A program made the position numbers and the translations under genes. This document shows positions 16,773-25,563 of a DNA stretch of 64,000 bases, piece after piece. The stretch is taken from assembly GCF_038008685.1 (NCBI RefSeq), contig NZ_JBBOZQ010000001.1, positions 2,356,001 through 2,420,000 of the forward strand, read 5' to 3'. This DNA is from Lysinibacillus sp. FSL W8-0992. Lineage in GTDB: Bacteria; Bacillota; Bacilli; Bacillales_A; Planococcaceae. The notes below the pieces were generated by a model. It searched no databases. It was not told the origin of the DNA and saw only the letters and a program-made list of their open reading frames with translations. Every line of letters starts with the position of its first letter. Position 1 is the first letter of the stretch.

Positions 16773-17480
16773 TTACTCAATAGACTTTTGATCTCTTTTG
16801 TAAAATTGATAGAGTTTAATGAGTGCTCGCTTTTCTATGCGAGATACATAACTACGAGAAATGCTCAAGCGGGCAGCAATTTCTTTTTGGGTAAGTGCGT
16901 CGTGTTGATTTAATCCATAGCGGAGTGTGACAATTTCAAGCTCTCGTTCATCAAGCATATGCAAATAATGATACAACTGAGCAACATGCTCTTTATGTTC
17001 TAATTTTTCTGTCGCACTTTCTTCATCGCATTGTAGTAGATCGCGAATTTGCAGTGCGTTCCCATCTTTGTCTGTACCGATTGGTTCAAACAGGGATACA
17101 TCCTTTTGTACTTTTTTCTGTGTTCGTAAGTGCATTAAAATTTCATTTTCAATACAGCGCGCTGCGTACGTAGCAAGGCGCGTCTTTTTATCAGGGGTAT
17201 AACTTTCGACGGCTTTCATTAGACCGATTGTACCGATGGAAATATAGTCATCAAGTTGCTCGTGCTTTGGATGGAATTTTTTTACGACATGTGCAACAAG
17301 TCGCATATTGCGCTCGATTAAATCAAGACGCGCTTGCTCATCTCCACCTAAAAATCGTTCAATACAAGCAGCTTCCTCTTCTTTAGAAAAGGGTTTATGG
17401 AATGTTTGCCCTTTTAAATAACCGAATAACGCAGGAATTTCAAACCATAACTGCAACATAGAAGTAAAAATTCCGCTCAT
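16773..17480 (-). CDS. sigK: Sporulation sigma factor SigK (pro-form), uninterrupted
   Basis: A 235-residue sigma-70 family factor. A hydrophobic N-terminal stretch of about 20 residues matches the pro-sequence removed by SpoIVFB. Region 2 contains IERNMRLVAHVVKKF, SIGTIGLMKAVESY and LATYAARCIENEILMHLR. Region 4 contains LTQKEIAARLSISRSYVSRIEKRAL. It directs late mother-cell transcription. The gene is a single open frame, so no skin-type prophage splits it. It is convergent with mtnN. Confidence 0.94.
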   Translation of the reverse strand: MSGIFTSMLQLWFEIPALFGYLKGQTFHKPFSKEEEAACIERFLGGDEQARLDLIERNMRLVAHVVKKFHPKHEQLDDYISIGTIGLMKAVESYTPDKKTRLATYAARCIENEILMHLRTQKKVQKDVSLFEPIGTDKDGNALQIRDLLQCDEESATEKLEHKEHVAQLYHYLHMLDERELEIVTLRYGLNQHDALTQKEIAARLSISRSYVSRIEKRALIKLYQFYKRDQKSIE

Positions 17481-17540
17481 TGAATGATTTCATCCTTTCC
17501 CCATTTTTCGACAGTATATGTTAAGAAAAGGCGTTCAATG

Positions 17541-17580
17541 AAAAAAAGTGCAACAGCAATTGCGCTGTTACACTTTTTTT
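17541..17580 (-). terminator. Terminator of pssA, overlapping its stop codon
   Basis: On the minus strand AAAAAAAGTG-T-AACAGC pairs with GCTGTT-G-CACTTTTTTT around a 6-base loop. The upstream arm includes the last codons and stop of pssA. Confidence 0.85.
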
Positions 17581-18110
17581 AACGTGAATGTACTAATCAT
17601 TAGTAAAGCTAAAATGGGAAGTAGGAAAAGATAAAAAGCTGGGTGGAACGTATTAGATGCAAAATACGTTAATGTTAATAGCGTCCCAGCCGCTGTAATC
17701 GGTAGTCCTGTGAAATAACCGTTTGCTTCACTAATGTTGAAGCGAGCTAATCGCATCGCACCGCAGACGATATAAAGAACGGTCATCATCATGCCCGCGA
17801 AACCAAAATCAACTAGGACAACTTCATACATTAATAATGCAGGGGCTACACCAAATGATATAATATCACTCATAGAATCTAATTGCTTACCTAACTCGGA
17901 TACCTGTCCGAGTGCACGTGCCACTTTCCCATCATAGCGATCGAGAAGAGCAGCAATAAAGATAAACAAGACACTATAGCTATAATATTCATGTAAAGTG
18001 GCCATTATGGCCGCGCCACCAAAGGACATATTACTAATTGTTATGAAGTTTGCTGCGTGCGATTTCATTTTCTTAACCGTCGTATCCACCAACTTGTGAT
18101 AAAAAAACAA
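17568..18110 (-). CDS. pssA: CDP-diacylglycerol-serine O-phosphatidyltransferase
   Basis: A 180-residue polytopic membrane enzyme. The CDP-alcohol phosphotransferase signature D-x2-DG-x2-AR-x8-G-x3-D-x3-D is seen in DRYDGKVARALGQ followed by GKQLDSMSD. It makes phosphatidylserine from CDP-diacylglycerol and serine. The start is TTG 18110 after AAGGAGTGA; an internal ATG (MKSHAAN) lies 14 residues later. It is divergent from psd, which decarboxylates its product, so both genes of phosphatidylethanolamine synthesis share one intergenic region. Confidence 0.92.
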   Translation of the reverse strand: MFFYHKLVDTTVKKMKSHAANFITISNMSFGGAAIMATLHEYYSYSVLFIFIAALLDRYDGKVARALGQVSELGKQLDSMSDIISFGVAPALLMYEVVLVDFGFAGMMMTVLYIVCGAMRLARFNISEANGYFTGLPITAAGTLLTLTYFASNTFHPAFYLFLLPILALLMISTFTLKKV

Positions 18111-18204
18111 GGCGGATCACTCCTTTGCACTTAAGATATTGTACCATTATACTTCGGATGCGAAAAAATTGACAGTCTAATTTAATCGATAGGGGTTTTG
18201 CTTT

Positions 18205-18987
18205 ATGAAAGAGAAACTTTACCAACGCTTAATAGAATTAACGAATGGCAAACAATCTTCCCAGCTTTTACAAACTATTGCTAAAGCGAAGTGGAGTAAG
18301 CGAATAATTCCAAGCTATATGAAAATATACGATATTAACCTTAAAGAAGTTTCAAAAAAACAACAACAATTTTCAAGTTTACATGATTTTTTTACAAGGG
18401 AACTTTTAACGGATGCACGACCAATCGATCAAAGTCCTTTCGTTTATACGAGTCCAGTAGATGCAAAAGTGGAATCATTTGGGCGCATTGAATGGGATAT
18501 GACTTTCCTTGTGAAAGGCAAGCCTTATTCCTTACAGGATTTACTAGGTAATAATGATCGCGCTGCACAATATGCCGATGGACATTATATAGTATTTTAT
18601 TTAAGTCCTGCTGATTATCATCGAATCCATAGCCCGATTGATGGTACTGTATTAAGACAATATACACTTGGACAAACGTCTTTCCCTGTCAATCAGCTTG
18701 GCCTCACGTATGGTAAAAAACCAATTTCTCATAACTATCGTCTTGTAACGGAGTTAAAAGTAGCAAATGACCAGCAGATAGCATTTATTAAAGTTGGTGC
18801 TACCTTTGTCAACTCCATTGTGCTGACAAATACAACAGTACATTGGGAAAAAGGTGAGGAAGTCGGTTATTTTTCATTTGGTTCGACAGTGGTCATGCTA
18901 TTTGAAAAAGATACTATTACATTTACGGACAATGTTGTGCAAGGAAGTCCAATTCGCATGGGTGAAGCCTTTGCAAATATGCTATAA
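18205..18987 (+). CDS. psd: Phosphatidylserine decarboxylase
   Basis: A 260-residue proenzyme. HDFFTRELL, TSPVDAKV, YLSPADYHRIHSP and the self-cleavage site FGST in YFSFGSTVVMLFEK are visible. Cleavage before the Ser creates the pyruvoyl cofactor and splits the chain into beta and alpha subunits. The site is FGST rather than the commoner LGST, an accepted variant in Bacillales. It converts phosphatidylserine to phosphatidylethanolamine at the membrane. It is divergent from pssA. Confidence 0.94.
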   Translation: MKEKLYQRLIELTNGKQSSQLLQTIAKAKWSKRIIPSYMKIYDINLKEVSKKQQQFSSLHDFFTRELLTDARPIDQSPFVYTSPVDAKVESFGRIEWDMTFLVKGKPYSLQDLLGNNDRAAQYADGHYIVFYLSPADYHRIHSPIDGTVLRQYTLGQTSFPVNQLGLTYGKKPISHNYRLVTELKVANDQQIAFIKVGATFVNSIVLTNTTVHWEKGEEVGYFSFGSTVVMLFEKDTITFTDNVVQGSPIRMGEAFANML

Positions 18988-19023
18988 TGGTCGAATAATA
19001 CGTTTAGATTAGGGGTCGCTATT

Positions 19024-19545
19024 TTGTATAATTTTTTATTACCAGATGAATTTGTGACAAGCATTTTTGAAATTACACCAGAAAAGCTTCAAGAATTAGG
19101 CATTAAAGGGATTATTACAGATTTAGATAATACGCTTGTGGAATGGGACCGTGCAGATGCAACGGAAGAGCTTATTATTTGGCTACGTATTATGAAGGAA
19201 TCGGGTATTCGCGTTATCATTGCGTCAAATAATAAAGAGGCGCGTGTAAAGCATTTTGCTGATCCGCTTAATATTCCGTATATTCATAAAGCAAAAAAGC
19301 CACTTCGAAATGCCTTTTATAGTGCCGTAATTCAATTAGGATTACGTCCAAATGAAGTAGTAATGGTAGGAGACCAACTACTAACAGATGTAATGGGTGC
19401 CAATCGTTTAGGACTGCATACTATTTTAGTAAAACCAGTTGCACAATCAGATGGACTCGTAACAAAATTTAATCGTTTCGTTGAGCGTCGTGTGTTCAAT
19501 GATTTAAAACGAAAAGGAATAATTACTTGGGAGGAAAAAGAATGA
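19024..19545 (+). CDS. yqeG: YqeG family HAD-type phosphatase
   Basis: A 173-residue HAD hydrolase (subfamily IIIA). Motif I is TDLDNTLVEWD with both catalytic Asp. Motif II is in RVIIASNN, motif III Lys in HKAKKPLRNAF and motif IV in MVGDQLLTDVMGANRLG. The substrate is unknown in bacteria. The start is TTG 19024. Its TGA overlaps the ATG of yqeH (ATGA). It opens the conserved yqeG-yqeH-aroE-yhbY-nadD-yqeK-rsfS-yqeM operon. Confidence 0.93.
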   Translation: MYNFLLPDEFVTSIFEITPEKLQELGIKGIITDLDNTLVEWDRADATEELIIWLRIMKESGIRVIIASNNKEARVKHFADPLNIPYIHKAKKPLRNAFYSAVIQLGLRPNEVVMVGDQLLTDVMGANRLGLHTILVKPVAQSDGLVTKFNRFVERRVFNDLKRKGIITWEEKE

Positions 19546-20645
19546 ACGAAATGCCAAATTGTATTGGCTGCGGTACGACAATTCAAACAGAAGATAAAAC
19601 AGCAGTAGGGTACGCACCCCCATCATCATTAGAAAAAGACGTGGTTATTTGCCAACGTTGCTTCCGTTTGAAAAATTACAATGAAATTCAACCTGTGTCA
19701 TTAACAGATGACGACTTTTTACGTATTTTAAATGGTCTTGGAACACAGCAAGGCTTAATCGTGAAAATCGTTGATATTTTTGACTTCAATGGTAGCTGGT
19801 TGCCAGGGCTTCATCGCTTTGTTGGCAAAAATCCAGTGCTATTAGTAGCGAATAAAGCTGATTTGCTTCCAAAATCAGTGAAACCTAAAAAGGTTATCAA
19901 CTGGCTCAAACGTGAAGCAAAAGCACTCGGCCTACAACCGATTGATGTGCTTTTAGTGAGTGCACATAAAGGACAAGGAATGACTGAGGCGATGGAAGCG
20001 ATTGACGAGTATCGCAAAGGCCAAAACGTTTACGTAGTAGGTTGTACAAATGTTGGGAAGTCCACGTTTATTAACCGCGTTATTAAGCAGGCTACAGGTG
20101 AAGGGGAAGTCATTACAACTTCTCATTTCCCAGGAACTACATTGGATATGATTGAAATTCCACTCGATGATGGTAGTGCATTATATGATACCCCAGGGAT
20201 TATTAATCACCACCAAATGGCGCATTACATTGATGCGAGTGAATTAAAATATATTATGCCTAAAAAAGAAATTAAGCCGAAAGTGTATCAGCAAAATCCA
20301 GGTCAATCATTATTCATTGGTGCACTAGCACGCTTTGATTTTATTCAAGGTGAACGTTCGGCATTCACAATTCATGTGGCAAATGATTTGCCTATCCACC
20401 GTACGAAGTTAGAAAAGGCAGATGATTTATACGCTGAGCATAAGGGCGAATTACTTGCACCACCGACTGCAAACTATATTGACAAGCTACCTGAGTTAAT
20501 CCGTCATGAGTTTTCAATAAAAGAAGCAAAAACAGATGTCGTCTTTTCAGGGCTTGGTTGGATTACGGTACAGCATGCTAATGTAGTTATTGCTGCTTAT
20601 GCCCCAAAAGGTGTACAAGTTTCAATTCGTCCATCACTCATTTAA
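19542..20645 (+). CDS. yqeH: Ribosome biogenesis GTPase YqeH
   Basis: A 367-residue circularly permuted GTPase. An N-terminal treble-clef zinc finger has Cys at 7, 10, 37 and 40. The GTPase motifs then run in the order G4 (NKADL), G5, G1 (GCTNVGKST), G2 and G3 (DTPG), and a C-terminal RNA-binding domain follows. It is needed for 30S subunit assembly. ATG 19542 follows GGAGGAAAAAG; an in-frame TTG at 19527 overlaps that site and is rejected. Confidence 0.95.
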   Translation: MNEMPNCIGCGTTIQTEDKTAVGYAPPSSLEKDVVICQRCFRLKNYNEIQPVSLTDDDFLRILNGLGTQQGLIVKIVDIFDFNGSWLPGLHRFVGKNPVLLVANKADLLPKSVKPKKVINWLKREAKALGLQPIDVLLVSAHKGQGMTEAMEAIDEYRKGQNVYVVGCTNVGKSTFINRVIKQATGEGEVITTSHFPGTTLDMIEIPLDDGSALYDTPGIINHHQMAHYIDASELKYIMPKKEIKPKVYQQNPGQSLFIGALARFDFIQGERSAFTIHVANDLPIHRTKLEKADDLYAEHKGELLAPPTANYIDKLPELIRHEFSIKEAKTDVVFSGLGWITVQHANVVIAAYAPKGVQVSIRPSLI

Positions 20646-20677
20646 TCATTAGTAAAGTAGAGAAGAGGAACTAGGAC

Positions 20678-21508
20678 ATGAAGAAGTGGTTTGCAGTAAT
20701 TGGTGATCCAATCGAGCATTCAAAATCACCAGCCATGCATAATGTTTGGTTTGAAGAAATGGCAATCGATGCAACATATATTCCAGTACATGTGACACCC
20801 AATCAGTTAGAAGCGGCAGTTGCTGGTTTTAAAACATTAGGTGCAAGTGGTTGGAATGTTACTATTCCCCATAAGACAGCAATCATTCCCTTTTTAGATG
20901 AGTTAGATGAGTTAGCAGAAAAAATGGGTGCGGTAAATACGGTTGTACGTACAAAAGATGGTAAGTTAAAAGGATACAATACGGATGGGCTTGGTTTTGT
21001 TCGCTCGTTGGAAGATGCTGTAGGCAAGTCACATAAAGAAAAGCCAGTGCTTCTTATCGGAGCAGGAGGGGCAGCTCGTGGCATAGCGTTTGCGATGCAA
21101 CAACAAGGCTATACGAATTTAACGATTGCCAATCGTACAGTTGCCAATGCTCAGGCAATTATCGATGAACTTGGAACAGGTCGAGCGATTTCATTAGCGC
21201 AAGCTGAGGAAACGTTGGCTGACTATGGCATTTTAGTACAAATGACGTCAGCGGGACTTGTTGCGGGTGATTTTTCAATGCCATTTTCACTGAATCGACT
21301 AATGAAAGGCGCAATTGTTGCAGATATTGTGTATAATCCATTAATGACGCCTTTTTTACAAGCGGCTGAGGAAAAAGGTGCAACTGTAGTAACTGGTCTT
21401 GGCATGTTCGTACATCAAGGTGCGATTGCGTTCCAATACTGGCTCGACGAATATCCAAAAACAAATTCAATGATTGCGCGATTGAAGGCGCAATTAGGAG
21501 GACAATAA
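20678..21508 (+). CDS. aroE: Shikimate dehydrogenase
   Basis: A 276-residue NADP-dependent enzyme with GDPIEHSKSPAMHN (shikimate site) and NVTIPHK, whose Lys is catalytic. NTDGLGF carries the catalytic Asp, and the dinucleotide loop is GAGGAARG with basic NRT for NADP. It reduces 3-dehydroshikimate in aromatic amino acid synthesis. The position between yqeH and yhbY is conserved in Bacillales. Confidence 0.96.
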   Translation: MKKWFAVIGDPIEHSKSPAMHNVWFEEMAIDATYIPVHVTPNQLEAAVAGFKTLGASGWNVTIPHKTAIIPFLDELDELAEKMGAVNTVVRTKDGKLKGYNTDGLGFVRSLEDAVGKSHKEKPVLLIGAGGAARGIAFAMQQQGYTNLTIANRTVANAQAIIDELGTGRAISLAQAEETLADYGILVQMTSAGLVAGDFSMPFSLNRLMKGAIVADIVYNPLMTPFLQAAEEKGATVVTGLGMFVHQGAIAFQYWLDEYPKTNSMIARLKAQLGGQ

Positions 21509-21513
21509 TTTTT

Positions 21514-21816
21514 ATGTTAACAGGTAAACAAAAGCGTTTTTTACGTGCAGAAGCACATCATTTAACACCGATTTTCCAAGTAGGAAAAGGCGGCGTGAAT
21601 GACGAAATGACAAAGCAAATTCGTGAAGCATTAGAAGTACGTGAGCTAATTAAAGTGCGTATTTTAGATAACTGTGAAGATGACAAACAAGAAGTAGCAG
21701 AAGCTCTTGCGAAAGGTGCACATGCTGAGCTTGTTCAATTAATCGGATTAACAGTTGTTTTATATAAAGAATCACGTAACAACAAAAAAATTGTGTTACC
21801 AAAAGTAGCGAAATAA
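21514..21816 (+). CDS. yqeI: CRM-domain RNA-binding protein YhbY (YqeI)
   Basis: A 100-residue protein made of a single CRM domain: LTGKQKRFLRAEAHHLTPIFQVGKGGVND, with the conserved GKGG loop, and RELIKVRILDNC. Homologues bind pre-50S particles and assist ribosome assembly. ATG 21514 follows TAGGAGGACA, which overlaps the end of aroE. It sits among other ribosome-linked genes (yqeH, rsfS). Confidence 0.93.
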   Translation: MLTGKQKRFLRAEAHHLTPIFQVGKGGVNDEMTKQIREALEVRELIKVRILDNCEDDKQEVAEALAKGAHAELVQLIGLTVVLYKESRNNKKIVLPKVAK

Positions 21817-21825
21817 GGTGAAACG

Positions 21826-22416
21826 ATGAAGAAGGTCGGTTTACTTGGAGGTACGTTTAATCCACCACATATTGGACACCTAATGATGGCAAACGAAGTA
21901 TTTCATGCATTGGAATTAGATGAGGTACGTTTTTTGCCGAATGCATTACCACCTCATAAACAAGCTCCTCATGATGCAAGTGATGCGAAGCGATTAGAAA
22001 TGGTTGAACGTGCTATTCAACCATATCAGCATTTTCGTGTGGAGTCGTATGAGGTTGATAAGGGAGGCGTATCCTATTCATATAACACACTTGCTGCATT
22101 ATGTGAAAGAGAGCCGACTGTAAAATTTTACTTTATCATTGGTGGGGATATGATTGATTCACTCCATACGTGGTATCGCATTGATGAGCTAGTGAAGCTC
22201 GTTCAATTCGTTGGCGTAAAGCGTCCAAGTACTGAAGCGCGTACGGAGTATCCTGTATTGATGGTGGAAGTACCGCAAATCGATTTATCGTCTACACTGA
22301 TTCGTGAACGCCTTGCCACTGGTAGAACGGTAACCTTTTTACTGCCAGAAGCGGTAGAGACGTTTATACGAGAGGAAGGTCTTTATGGAACGCGAACAGT
22401 ATTTAGCAGCGATTAA
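21826..22416 (+). CDS. nadD: Nicotinate-nucleotide adenylyltransferase
   Basis: A 196-residue nucleotidyltransferase with GGTFNPPHIGHL (the HxGH-type motif), FLPNALPPHK, IGGDMIDSLHTW and ISSTLIRER-like DLSSTLIRERL. It forms deamido-NAD from nicotinate mononucleotide and ATP. Its 3' end overlaps yqeK by 32 bases, indicating translational coupling. Confidence 0.95.
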   Translation: MKKVGLLGGTFNPPHIGHLMMANEVFHALELDEVRFLPNALPPHKQAPHDASDAKRLEMVERAIQPYQHFRVESYEVDKGGVSYSYNTLAALCEREPTVKFYFIIGGDMIDSLHTWYRIDELVKLVQFVGVKRPSTEARTEYPVLMVEVPQIDLSSTLIRERLATGRTVTFLLPEAVETFIREEGLYGTRTVFSSD

Positions 22417-22957
22417 ACCACGTATGCCTGAAAAGCGTTATATCCATACACTAGGTGTAATGGAAACAGCCATCGCGTTAGCAAAAATCTATGGTGAGAA
22501 CGAGAAGAAAGCTGAAACAGCAGCCATTCTCCATGACATTGCAAAGTATGCAGATGTCGAATGGATGGAGCGCATCGTTCAAGACGAAAAATTAGATCAA
22601 CAGCTGATTGGCTGGGGCAGTGAATTACTACATGGTCCAGTTGGGGCATATATTGCTGAAAGTGAATTCGGCATTACGGATGAAGATATATTAAATGCTA
22701 TCCGTTTTCATACAACAGGACGTGTAGCAATGAGTCGTTTAGAAAAAATACTTTTTGTCGCAGATATGATTGAACCAAATCGAAATTTTGAAGGTGTTGA
22801 ACGCCTGCGAAAAAAAGCTCAAAAAAATTTGGATAAGGCAATGAGTGCCTGTATACGCCATACATTAGCGTTTTTAATTGATTCAAAGCAGGCAATTTAC
22901 CCATTATCTATAGCATGTTATAACGATATGATGAAAAGAGAGGAAAGTGAAGGATGA
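22385..22957 (+). CDS. yqeK: HD-domain diadenosine tetraphosphatase YqeK
   Basis: A 190-residue HD-superfamily hydrolase: metal-binding His 21, the HD pair in AAILHDIAKY (His 50, Asp 51), HGPVGAYIAE and FVADMIEPNR. The family was shown to cleave Ap4A symmetrically into two ADP, affecting stress responses. ATG 22385 follows GAGGAAGGT inside nadD. Its TGA overlaps the ATG of rsfS. Confidence 0.92.
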   Translation: MEREQYLAAIKPRMPEKRYIHTLGVMETAIALAKIYGENEKKAETAAILHDIAKYADVEWMERIVQDEKLDQQLIGWGSELLHGPVGAYIAESEFGITDEDILNAIRFHTTGRVAMSRLEKILFVADMIEPNRNFEGVERLRKKAQKNLDKAMSACIRHTLAFLIDSKQAIYPLSIACYNDMMKREESEG

Positions 22958-23298
22958 CTTCAACTTTATTACAAGCAGCTTACAAAGCAATCGACGACAA
23001 ACATGGTGAGGATATTGTCGTTTTAAATATGCAAGGTATTTCACTATTAGCAGATTACTTCATCATTGCACACGGGAACTCAGATCGCCAAGTACAAGCG
23101 ATTGCACGTGAATTACAAGATGTAGCAGTCAAAGAAGGACATGAAATTCGTCGCGTGGAAGGTTTCGATGGCGCACGATGGATTTTAGTAGACCTAGGGG
23201 ATGTTGTAGCACACGTATTCCATAAGGATGAGCGTGCTTACTATAACTTAGAGCGTCTATGGGGCGATGCACCGCAATTAGACGTACCAGAGGCGTAA
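22954..23298 (+). CDS. rsfS: Ribosomal silencing factor RsfS
   Basis: A 114-residue Iojap-family protein: KHGEDIVVLNMQGISLLADYF, GNSDRQVQAIARE, GARWILVDLGDVVAHVFH and YYNLERLWGDA. It binds L14 of the large subunit and blocks subunit joining when nutrients are scarce. ATGA overlap with yqeK suggests coupling. The GTG of yqeM follows its stop directly. Confidence 0.95.
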   Translation: MTSTLLQAAYKAIDDKHGEDIVVLNMQGISLLADYFIIAHGNSDRQVQAIARELQDVAVKEGHEIRRVEGFDGARWILVDLGDVVAHVFHKDERAYYNLERLWGDAPQLDVPEA

Positions 23299-24039
23299 GT
23301 GAGTAGCTACGAACGTTTTGCTCATGTATACGATGAGCTCCAAACTGATATTCCATATAATAGCTATGTGGAATGGATTGAGCAACATGCACCGAGCAAA
23401 CATTTCCCGAGGCTTTTAGATATTGGCTGTGGGACTGGTGTTCTTGGCCTTATGTTAGCCAATACTGGCTATAGTGTAAGTGGTATCGATTTGTCAGAAG
23501 ATATGCTTGCTATAGCGGCAGAGCGTTTTACAGATGCGGGTCTACAAGTACCGCTATTCTGTATGTCGATGAATGAATTAGAAGGCTTTGAGGCACTGGA
23601 TGTTGTAACGATTGCAATTGATTCGCTTAACTATGTTGTGGAACAACCAGATGTTTATTCGACGCTAGAACGTATTTTCCATGCTTTACGTGAAGGTGGT
23701 CAACTGTTTTTTGATGTCCATTCATTATTTAAAATGGATGAGATTTTTTTAGACGGACCATTTACGTATGATGATGGAGATATTAGCTATGTATGGCATA
23801 CAGAGCCTGGCGATTATGAACATTCTGTTGTTCATCAAATGACGTTTTTTGTACGAGATGTAGCGAGTAATTTGTACGAACGTTTTGATGAGGAGCATTT
23901 CCAGCGCACATTTCCAATTGAGCAATATATGACATGGCTTCGTGAAATTGGCTTTACAGATGTAGAAGTTACAGCAGATTTTACAGATGAAGCACCTGAA
24001 TACGAAAGCGAACGCATTTTTATTCGTGCAGTGAAATAA
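23299..24039 (+). CDS. yqeM: SAM-dependent methyltransferase YqeM
   Basis: A 246-residue class I methyltransferase: YERFAHVYDEL, motif I LLDIGCGTGVLGLMLA, acidic loop GIDLSEDMLAIA and the post-motif DVVTIAIDSLNYV. The substrate is unknown. The start is GTG 23299, immediately after the rsfS TAA. It closes the yqeG operon, with a strong terminator 17 bases downstream. Confidence 0.92.
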   Translation: MSSYERFAHVYDELQTDIPYNSYVEWIEQHAPSKHFPRLLDIGCGTGVLGLMLANTGYSVSGIDLSEDMLAIAAERFTDAGLQVPLFCMSMNELEGFEALDVVTIAIDSLNYVVEQPDVYSTLERIFHALREGGQLFFDVHSLFKMDEIFLDGPFTYDDGDISYVWHTEPGDYEHSVVHQMTFFVRDVASNLYERFDEEHFQRTFPIEQYMTWLREIGFTDVEVTADFTDEAPEYESERIFIRAVK

Positions 24040-24056
24040 AAAAGCAAAAGTGACTG

Positions 24057-24089
24057 AAAAAAGTTCGGTATTATACCGAACTTTTTTTT
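24057..24089 (+). terminator. Terminator of the yqeG-yqeM operon
   Basis: A 14-bp stem (ending TTCGGTA / TACCGAA around a TTA loop) is followed by eight T. Confidence 0.94.
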
Positions 24090-24234
24090 ACTTAAATATA
24101 ACTTTTTGGACACATCGGGCAAGAACAATTTACTTTTTGAGATATAGCATCAATCCACTTTTCAATACGAGAATGATAGTATATGATGAAATTGACTCCA
24201 TATGATTGCCTTTTGCATAGAAAGGATGGTTTGT

Positions 24235-24873
24235 ATGATCCAATCTTTATGGCAAAAGTATAGAAAAAGTATGTTGCTCCCCAGCATACTTGGTATCGGT
24301 GGACTTTGTTACTTCTTTTTTTCGAGTTTTGACTCTTCACCTCCCCAAGAAGAGCTCATCGAAACAATCCAACCTACAGAACAATTAGCAATAACAGAAC
24401 CTGCAGAAGAAGCGGTCTTACAGCAGGTGTTTATAGATATAAAGGGCGCTGTCTTACACCCAGGTGTTTATGAGCTAAATCCTGATCAACGAATTATGGA
24501 TGCTATACAGCTTGCTGGCGGTTATAGCGAAGATGCGGATACACGTCTTATTAATCATGCCCAAAAGTTGCAAGATGAAATGGTTATTTATATACCTGTA
24601 AAAGGTGAGCAGCTTGATGAAGTGATGGTCAGTTTCAATAATGCCACCTTTGCTGCTGGAAGCCAAACGTCAACAAATAATAAGGTGAATGTTAATAAGG
24701 CAGATAATACGGAACTGACAACATTAGCAGGTATTGGCCCGTCAAAGGCACAGAGCATTATTGCGTATCGTGAAGAAAACGGACGCTTTCAAACAATAGA
24801 AGATATAAAAAAAGTGACTGGAATCGGCGAAAAAACTTTTGAAATGCTTAAAGATTCAATTACTGTCAACTAA
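24235..24873 (+). CDS. comEA: Competence DNA receptor ComEA
   Basis: A 212-residue protein with one N-terminal transmembrane helix, a Glu/Pro-rich spacer, and an SLBB-like segment (FIDIKGAVLHPGVYELNPDQR). The C-terminal double helix-hairpin-helix contains NVNKADNTELTTLAGIG and DIKKVTGIGEKTFEML. It binds double-stranded DNA outside the membrane for uptake through ComEC. ATG 24235 follows AAAGGA at proper spacing; upstream ATGs at 24202 and 24226 are less well placed. comER is not present upstream. Confidence 0.93.
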   Translation: MIQSLWQKYRKSMLLPSILGIGGLCYFFFSSFDSSPPQEELIETIQPTEQLAITEPAEEAVLQQVFIDIKGAVLHPGVYELNPDQRIMDAIQLAGGYSEDADTRLINHAQKLQDEMVIYIPVKGEQLDEVMVSFNNATFAAGSQTSTNNKVNVNKADNTELTTLAGIGPSKAQSIIAYREENGRFQTIEDIKKVTGIGEKTFEMLKDSITVN

Positions 24874-24892
24874 TTGGCTATATAGTATCAAG

Positions 24893-24922
24893 TTGACGAC
24901 CCTTTTCGAAAAGGGCTACACT
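24893..24922 (+). promoter_or_regulatory. Candidate comEB promoter with palindromic spacer
   Basis: TTGACG (24893-24898) and TACACT (24917-24922) are 18 bases apart. The spacer contains the perfect 16-bp palindrome CCCTTTTCGAAAAGGG (24900-24915). It could be an operator, or a weak terminator-like hairpin after comEA without a T tract. Confidence 0.4.
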
Positions 24923-24993
24923 ATAGTAGAAAAGTGACTGGGACAATGATGCACAGTCCATAAACAATGATAGTAAATTTTGGAGGTAGTCAT

Positions 24994-25563
24994 ATGGAGC
25001 GTATTACTTGGGATCAATTTTTCATGGCACAAAGCCATTTACTCGCGTTACGTAGTACTTGTACAAGACTGGCAGTCGGAGCGACGGTCGTACGTGATAA
25101 ACGTATTATAGCAGGAGGATATAACGGTTCGATTACAGGTGATGAACATTGTATTGAAGAAGGTTGCTATGTTGTTGATAATCATTGTGTACGTACAGTG
25201 CATGCAGAGATGAATGCACTCCTACAATGCGCAAAATACGGAACGCCGACAAAAGGAGCAGACCTTTATGTTACACATTTCCCTTGTCTACCATGTACAA
25301 AATCAATTATTCAAGCAGGAATTGAGCGAATTTATTATGCAACGGACTATAAAAACAATTCATATGCGCAAGAATTATTTGAAAAGGCAGGCGTAGAGGT
25401 ATTGCATGTACCTTTTGATGAACGCAAAATAGACTTTTTAAGAAATGAAAAATTGGCTTTGTACATAGATATGCTTAATGAGCTACGTGAAAGTGGTGTG
25501 CCTGCTGAAAAATTACTCCCTTATGAACAGAAGGTGAGTGCATTATTTGGCAAAATACTATAA
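24994..25563 (+). CDS. comEB: ComEB, dCMP deaminase family
   Basis: A 189-residue zinc deaminase with catalytic HAEMNALLQ and PCLPCTKSI (zinc ligands). Upstream Cys/His residues (DEHCIEEGCYVVDNHC) match the second zinc site of dCMP deaminases. It should convert dCMP to dUMP. In B. subtilis it lies in the come operon but is not needed for transformation. ATG 24994 follows TGGAGGT. Confidence 0.93.
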   Translation: MERITWDQFFMAQSHLLALRSTCTRLAVGATVVRDKRIIAGGYNGSITGDEHCIEEGCYVVDNHCVRTVHAEMNALLQCAKYGTPTKGADLYVTHFPCLPCTKSIIQAGIERIYYATDYKNNSYAQELFEKAGVEVLHVPFDERKIDFLRNEKLALYIDMLNELRESGVPAEKLLPYEQKVSALFGKIL

